A stretch of 52,172 bases of DNA, from NCBI GenBank assembly GCA_964196195.1, contig CAXMSE010000042.1, positions 1 to 52,172 of the forward strand. The letters are read 5' to 3'. This document shows, piece after piece, positions 49,225 through 52,172 of the stretch (positions are counted from its first letter, which is position 1; each line of letters begins with the position of its first letter). Both the position numbers and the translations under genes were made by a program. The notes below the pieces were generated by a model, which was not told the origin of the DNA, did not search any database, and saw only the letters and a list, made by a program, of their open reading frames with translations. Source of the stretch: OFTM10 sp964196195. GTDB taxonomy: Bacteria > Actinomycetota > Acidimicrobiia > Acidimicrobiales > Aldehydirespiratoraceae.

Positions 49225-50037
49225 CTACTGGGTCGATTCCGCTACCGATGCCCGAAAGCGGTCGACCAGAGCGGCATCGCCGGCGATGGTCAGCTCACCC
49301 GCGCCGCCTCGCCCCCAGATCCACAGATCGAGGTCCAAAGCGCCACCGGTCACGACCGTGTCGGGCGACTCACCCTCGACCATCTCCAGTGCCTCCCTAT
49401 CGTGGCGTTTCCCGGTACGGGGCGAGGTGCCGCTCATCTGGCCGAATGCCAGCAGCCACGAGTCGCCACTGTCGCTCGCGGCCAACTTGACCACCCCTTT
49501 ACCTCGACTGAAAGACGCCCAGCCCGGCATTTCTGAGACGAACAGCTCAAGTGCCTCGTCGACGCCGTCGGCCGCCAGTTCCGTAGAGATATCGGGCATC
49601 GGTGCACCGGTCGCCAGCACGGCATCCACGTGGTGGATCAGCACCTCGTGGGACTGGCGGCGAAGGGTGAAGGCCACCGTCTGCTCGCGAGCCCAACTCC
49701 AGGCCTCGTCGGCCGGGTCTGCATCGACCAGGGCCGCCATGAGATCGGCGGTGGCTTTGGCCAGCCGCTCGACGAGCTCAGAGTCGGGCGGGCGGTCCGG
49801 CCCGACGTACTCGACCGGAGGCGCCGGCCGTGACGGAATCACGTAAGCCCAGAAATCCTGCACCTCAGTCATGTGCCATACCAGGTCGGCGAGTGTCCAA
49901 TCACCACACGTCGGCACCACCACATCGGTCGACGAAGCGGCGACCAACTCGGCAAGCCGATCCGAATACGGCCGGATCACTTCGAGGCCGACATGGTCGG
50001 GATAGATCGCAGGCACGGGCGGAGTATCGCGCACCAT
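49225..50037 (-). CDS. Maleylpyruvate isomerase family mycothiol-dependent enzyme
   Basis: This 270-aa protein has an N-terminal DinB-like MDMPI domain (about 15-160: CGDWTLADLVWHMTEVQDFWA, then RRQSHEVLIHHVDAVLA with metal-binding His residues) and a C-terminal domain (about 165-270: RGKGVVKLAASDSG, DLDLWIWGRGG, VDRFRASVAEST). The latter resembles SCP2-like carrier folds, a common actinobacterial pairing. Mycothiol dependence is inferred from the family. The ATG at 50037 is chosen since the upstream in-frame stretch is Ser/Arg/Ala-rich shadow sequence. Confidence 0.9.
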   Translation of the reverse strand: MVRDTPPVPAIYPDHVGLEVIRPYSDRLAELVAASSTDVVVPTCGDWTLADLVWHMTEVQDFWAYVIPSRPAPPVEYVGPDRPPDSELVERLAKATADLMAALVDADPADEAWSWAREQTVAFTLRRQSHEVLIHHVDAVLATGAPMPDISTELAADGVDEALELFVSEMPGWASFSRGKGVVKLAASDSGDSWLLAFGQMSGTSPRTGKRHDREALEMVEGESPDTVVTGGALDLDLWIWGRGGAGELTIAGDAALVDRFRASVAESTQ

Positions 50038-50086
50038 CCCGGCAAGGGCTACCGCTTCCCGAGCCTCAGAAGCGGGGACCGGGCTC

Positions 50087-50380
50087 CTACTGGCCTCGAG
50101 CGTTCTGGCGCTGCTGCTCGCGGCGCTGCTCCCACCACAAGCTCTTCTTCGGCGAGTCATCGCTCTTCATGCGATCGCGAAGGTCGACGATCTCGTCGGC
50201 GATGACTTCGGTGTGATCCGGCCCCACCACCCGGCGCCGTGGTGCCACATCGGCCGGCATCAGCAAAATGCTGCCATCAGGCCGCTTCTGAGCGAGGAAA
50301 TAGCGGTCGTCTTCCTCGGCAAGCCGTCGAAGCGACAAGCGGCCGCGCGAGTCGAGCTCGATGAGCACCCCTCGTTCCAT
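50087..50380 (-). CDS. AbrB/SpoVT-like small DNA-binding protein (antitoxin-like)
   Basis: This 97-aa protein has an N-terminal swapped-hairpin pattern, MERGVLIELDSRGRLSLRRL, resembling the AbrB/MazE fold (VxIDxxGRIxLP). It is followed by a beta segment (YFLAQKRPDGSILLMPA) and a charged helical tail (VIADEIVDLRDRMKSDD, WWEQRREQQRQN). AAAGGG lies 7 nt before the ATG. Upstream in-frame Met codons exist, but the extension is not protein-like. A divergent RelE-like gene at 50644 could be a toxin partner, but the 263-bp gap between them is atypical. I see no gene in that gap. Confidence 0.72.
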   Translation of the reverse strand: MERGVLIELDSRGRLSLRRLAEEDDRYFLAQKRPDGSILLMPADVAPRRRVVGPDHTEVIADEIVDLRDRMKSDDSPKKSLWWEQRREQQRQNARGQ

Positions 50381-50643
50381 ACCCAAACCCTTTCGCCCCG
50401 ATTCAGCCCCCGCCCATGCGGAATGACAGCTCGACGTTCGTCGAGACATGTCGGCACAGCGGTACGCGCCCTCACCCACTGTGGCCGTAACCAACACGCA
50501 GCGCGACGCTACCGGGCACTACCCCAGTCGTCAATCGCGTCGAGAACCAAGCAGAGTGAGCCTTCGATATTGTCCGCCCAGCAGGTCGGTACTAGGTTGC
50601 CGCACCTGCATGCACCTTCGAGCCGCAAGGACGGGGAGACAAG

Positions 50644-50952
50644 GTGGCGATGATCTTCAGTTCTTCGGCTGAACGAGAGCTACGTGAGCTGTATTCAGCC
50701 AGCTCGAAGACCGTGAAGAACGAGATAACCGAGCTCCTCACCACCCTCGACGAAGCTCCGGAGTACGCGTTCAGTGAAGCCGAGGCCCTACCCGTGGATC
50801 TCGATGACCCCGACAGTCGGCCCGACGATGCCGGCACCACCAACCGGTCGATCGTGCGGGCCAACGGCGGGGTCGTGTGGATTCTGTGGCGTGACCGCGG
50901 CGACCACGACATCGAAATCGTCGCGGCAATCCGAGCTGAAGACGGCCACTAG
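50644..50952 (+). CDS. Small RelE/ParE-like protein
   Basis: This 102-aa protein has the size and rough secondary-structure pattern of RelE/ParE toxins: an N-terminal helix (FSSSAERELRELYSASSKTV), a central loop with EALPVDLDDP, and a C-terminal beta part (RSIVRANGGVVWILWRDRGD, HDIEIVAAIR). The C-terminal strand ending is characteristic, but the conserved catalytic Arg/Tyr set of RelE cannot be confirmed, so the assignment is tentative. GTG 50644 has GGGGAG 5 nt upstream; ATG 50650 is an alternative with AAGG. It lies 40 bp upstream of tRNA-Ser(GCT). Confidence 0.6.
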   Translation: MAMIFSSSAERELRELYSASSKTVKNEITELLTTLDEAPEYAFSEAEALPVDLDDPDSRPDDAGTTNRSIVRANGGVVWILWRDRGDHDIEIVAAIRAEDGH

Positions 50953-50992
50953 GGCAACGACGGCGAGAGGCGCTAGCCTCGCCGCGGTAATT

Positions 50993-51081
50993 GGAGACGT
51001 GGCCGAGCCAGGTTGAAGGCGCTTCCCTGCTAAGGAAGTAACGTCGCAAGGCGTTCGTGGGTTCGAATCCCACCGTCTCCG
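50993..51081 (+). tRNA. tRNA-Ser(GCT)
   Basis: This is a class II tRNA. The acceptor GGAGACG pairs with CGTCTCC (51074-51080), with discriminator G51081 and no encoded CCA. The anticodon loop CTGCTAA gives GCT, reading AGC/AGU. TAGCCT (50974-50979) is a candidate -10, giving a leader of about 7 nt. Confidence 0.95.
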
Positions 51082-51151
51082 CTGAAACCGGATCCGGTGG
51101 CGCCCGCGAACTGCGGGCGTACACTGGCCCGGCGTTATTTTCACGAGTACT

Positions 51152-51225
51152 GCGCCCGTAGCTCAGCTGGATAGAGCATCTGACTACGGATCAGAAGGCC
51201 GGGAGTTCGAATCTCTCCGGGCGCG
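51152..51225 (+). tRNA. tRNA-Arg(ACG)
   Basis: This 74-nt tRNA has acceptor GCGCCCG pairing with CGGGCGC (51218-51224), discriminator G and no encoded CCA. The anticodon loop CTACGGA gives ACG; A34 should be converted to inosine by TadA, encoded at 16499-16960. An integrase gene begins 105 bp downstream, making this gene a likely attachment site. Confidence 0.96.
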
Positions 51226-51243
51226 CTACATAAATGCAGGTCG

Positions 51244-51273
51244 GAGCCGCCTTTCGAGGCGGCTCTTCTGTTT
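51244..51273 (+). terminator. Terminator after tRNA-Arg(ACG)
   Basis: This is a perfect 9-bp stem GAGCCGCCT/AGGCGGCTC with a TTCG tetraloop (51244-51265), then TTCTGTTT. It is a standard Rho-independent terminator closing the tRNA unit. Confidence 0.9.
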
Positions 51274-51286
51274 GTCACACCCTTGT

Positions 51287-51316
51287 GAGAAGATATTGAG
51301 AAGATGAGATCTTCTC
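51287..51316. promoter_or_regulatory. GAGAAGAT direct and inverted repeats upstream of the integrase
   Basis: GAGAAGAT occurs at 51287-51294 and 51298-51305, 11 bp apart. The second copy forms a perfect inverted repeat with ATCTTCTC at 51309-51316 (3-nt spacer). These lie between the tRNA terminator and the integrase start, 14 bp before it. They could be integrase or excisionase arm sites, or an operator for the integrase gene. Confidence 0.55.
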
Positions 51317-51329
51317 AGGGAGAGTGACG

Positions 51330-52172
51330 GTGCCGAAGTTCCGAGGCGTCTACAAGGACACCAAAGGCAGGTGGTACTTCAAGGCGTCCACCCACAAGGA
51401 CCCTCTGACGGGCAAGTGGACGCAGGTGACCCGGCGCGGATTCGTAACCGCGGCCGACGCCGCTGCCGCTCGTGAGGAGCTCCTCCAGGAGGTGGCCGCC
51501 CAACCGTCATCGACGGTTTCGGAGCTCACCGTTCACCAGTTGGTCGAGCAATACCTCGACGAGTGCGAAGCCACCGAACGGCTCGGCCCGAAGAGCATGT
51601 TCGACTATCGGCACTATCTCACCGACTACATCGACCCCTGGATCGGCTCGCTGCGGGTTCGTGAACTCACCGCCGAGGTTGTAGCGAGCTGGCAACACAA
51701 GCTGGCCACCGAGGGAGCCACGAAGACCGGCCGGGGCCTCTCGCCCAACACCATCCGCCTGGCCCGGGCGCCGTTGAACGGAGCGCTGAAGCAGGCGATG
51801 GCCTTGGGCTTGTTGCCGGCGAATCCGCTGGCGTCGGTTCCCCGGCCCAAGCCTCGGCGTTCGATCCCGAAGCACTGGTCGCCTGAAGAGGCACGGGAGT
51901 TCCTGGCCCTACACGAGGGCGACCGGCTCTGGCCGGTGTGGGCGTTCCTGCTGGGATCGGGAGTCCGGATCGGTGAGGTCGTGTTCCTGCGATGGTCGAA
52001 CGTCGATCTGAAAGAGCACTTCGTGCGAGTGAACGAGTTCGCCACAGTGCTCGGCTACAACGTCCAGCCGTCCAGCGGCAAGAGTCGAGAGGCGATCCGC
52101 ACCATCGATCTCGACCAGCACCTCGCCGAAGTGCTGAGACAGCAGCGTCGGCTCCAAGCAGAGGAGCAGCTC
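51330..52172 (+). CDS. Tyrosine site-specific integrase (partial, runs off the window)
   Basis: 281 residues are visible. An N-terminal arm-type DNA-binding domain (about 1-55: FRGVYKDTKGRWYFKAS) is followed by a core-binding SAM-like domain (about 63-172: LTVHQLVEQYLDECEATERL, LSPNTIRLARAPLNGAL) and the start of the catalytic domain (from about 182). The first catalytic Arg is Arg213 in GSGVRIGEVVFLRW and the beta-hairpin Lys is probably Lys251 (SSGKSREAIRT). The remaining His-x-x-Arg, His and Tyr lie beyond 52172. GTG 51330 is preferred over GTG 51324 because AGGGAG lies 7 nt upstream of it. The placement beside tRNA-Arg marks the edge of a probable integrated phage or mobile element. Confidence 0.93.
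   Translation, partial: MPKFRGVYKDTKGRWYFKASTHKDPLTGKWTQVTRRGFVTAADAAAAREELLQEVAAQPSSTVSELTVHQLVEQYLDECEATERLGPKSMFDYRHYLTDYIDPWIGSLRVRELTAEVVASWQHKLATEGATKTGRGLSPNTIRLARAPLNGALKQAMALGLLPANPLASVPRPKPRRSIPKHWSPEEAREFLALHEGDRLWPVWAFLLGSGVRIGEVVFLRWSNVDLKEHFVRVNEFATVLGYNVQPSSGKSREAIRTIDLDQHLAEVLRQQRRLQAEEQL

Overview
The window is about 52 kb of high-GC chromosomal DNA, densely coding on both strands and with strong G/C preference at third codon positions. Gene content points to an actinobacterium: mycothiol-type DinB/maleylpyruvate-isomerase proteins, a DUF222/HNH (13E12-like) protein, an MMPL exporter, PASTA and META-domain lipoproteins, GTG starts, and many apparently leaderless genes. The mix would suit Acidimicrobiia, but that placement is an inference. 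No CRISPR array, rRNA or insertion sequence is visible.

Layout. 1-330: SRP RNA (minus) and tRNA-Ser(GGA). 384-6177: five-gene minus-strand operon of a large lipoprotein and two ABC-2 exporter ATPase/permease pairs. 6251-6841: FMN reductase. 6944-14557: plus-strand run of a UroD-type corrinoid methyltransferase, its corrinoid protein, a small membrane protein, a 1250-residue phosphohistidine-dikinase/PAP2 fusion, and a membrane-anchored PhoD-like phosphatase. 14578-17777: M20 amidohydrolase, lspA, tadA and an ArsR-SRPBCC fusion. 17811-23654: small lipoproteins, tRNA-Ser(CGA), HNH protein, trmL, DUF4395, a haem-binding protein with a poly-acidic tail, DinB, aroQ. 23694-26187: pncB-pncA-membrane protein operon (NAD salvage). 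26246-33646: ABC exporter, PASTA protein, CocE-type hydrolase, PlsC, alpha/beta hydrolase, tRNA-Lys, acyltransferase 3. 33859-38707: MalY-type aminotransferase and poorly characterised proteins. 38943-40590: ECF sigma, zinc anti-sigma and MscS-like channel operon. 40681-44558: two cyclophilin-like proteins, a methyltransferase, aat, a degenerate GGDEF protein. 44611-50952: tRNA-Ser(TGA), secreted metalloprotease, HxlR regulator divergent from DinB, MMPL transporter, mycothiol-type enzyme, AbrB-like and RelE-like small proteins. 50993-52172: tRNA-Ser(GCT), tRNA-Arg(ACG) and a tyrosine integrase cut by the window end, probably the edge of an element integrated at tRNA-Arg.

Shared themes. At least 17 genes have a TANNNT -10 hexamer exactly 6 nt before the start codon, implying leaderless mRNAs; several tRNA genes use the same geometry, so they may start at their mature 5' end. 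Genes inside operons instead overlap by 4-11 bp (often ATGA/GTGA). Translation and RNA genes recur: ffs, six tRNAs including all four serine isoacceptors, tadA with its expected substrate tRNA-Arg(ACG), trmL and aat. The strongest candidates for undescribed biology are the dikinase/PAP2 fusion with its neighbours, the triplicated-domain lipoprotein with a double ABC exporter, a TTGAC repeat operator shared by two adjacent genes, and the leaderless promoter grammar.
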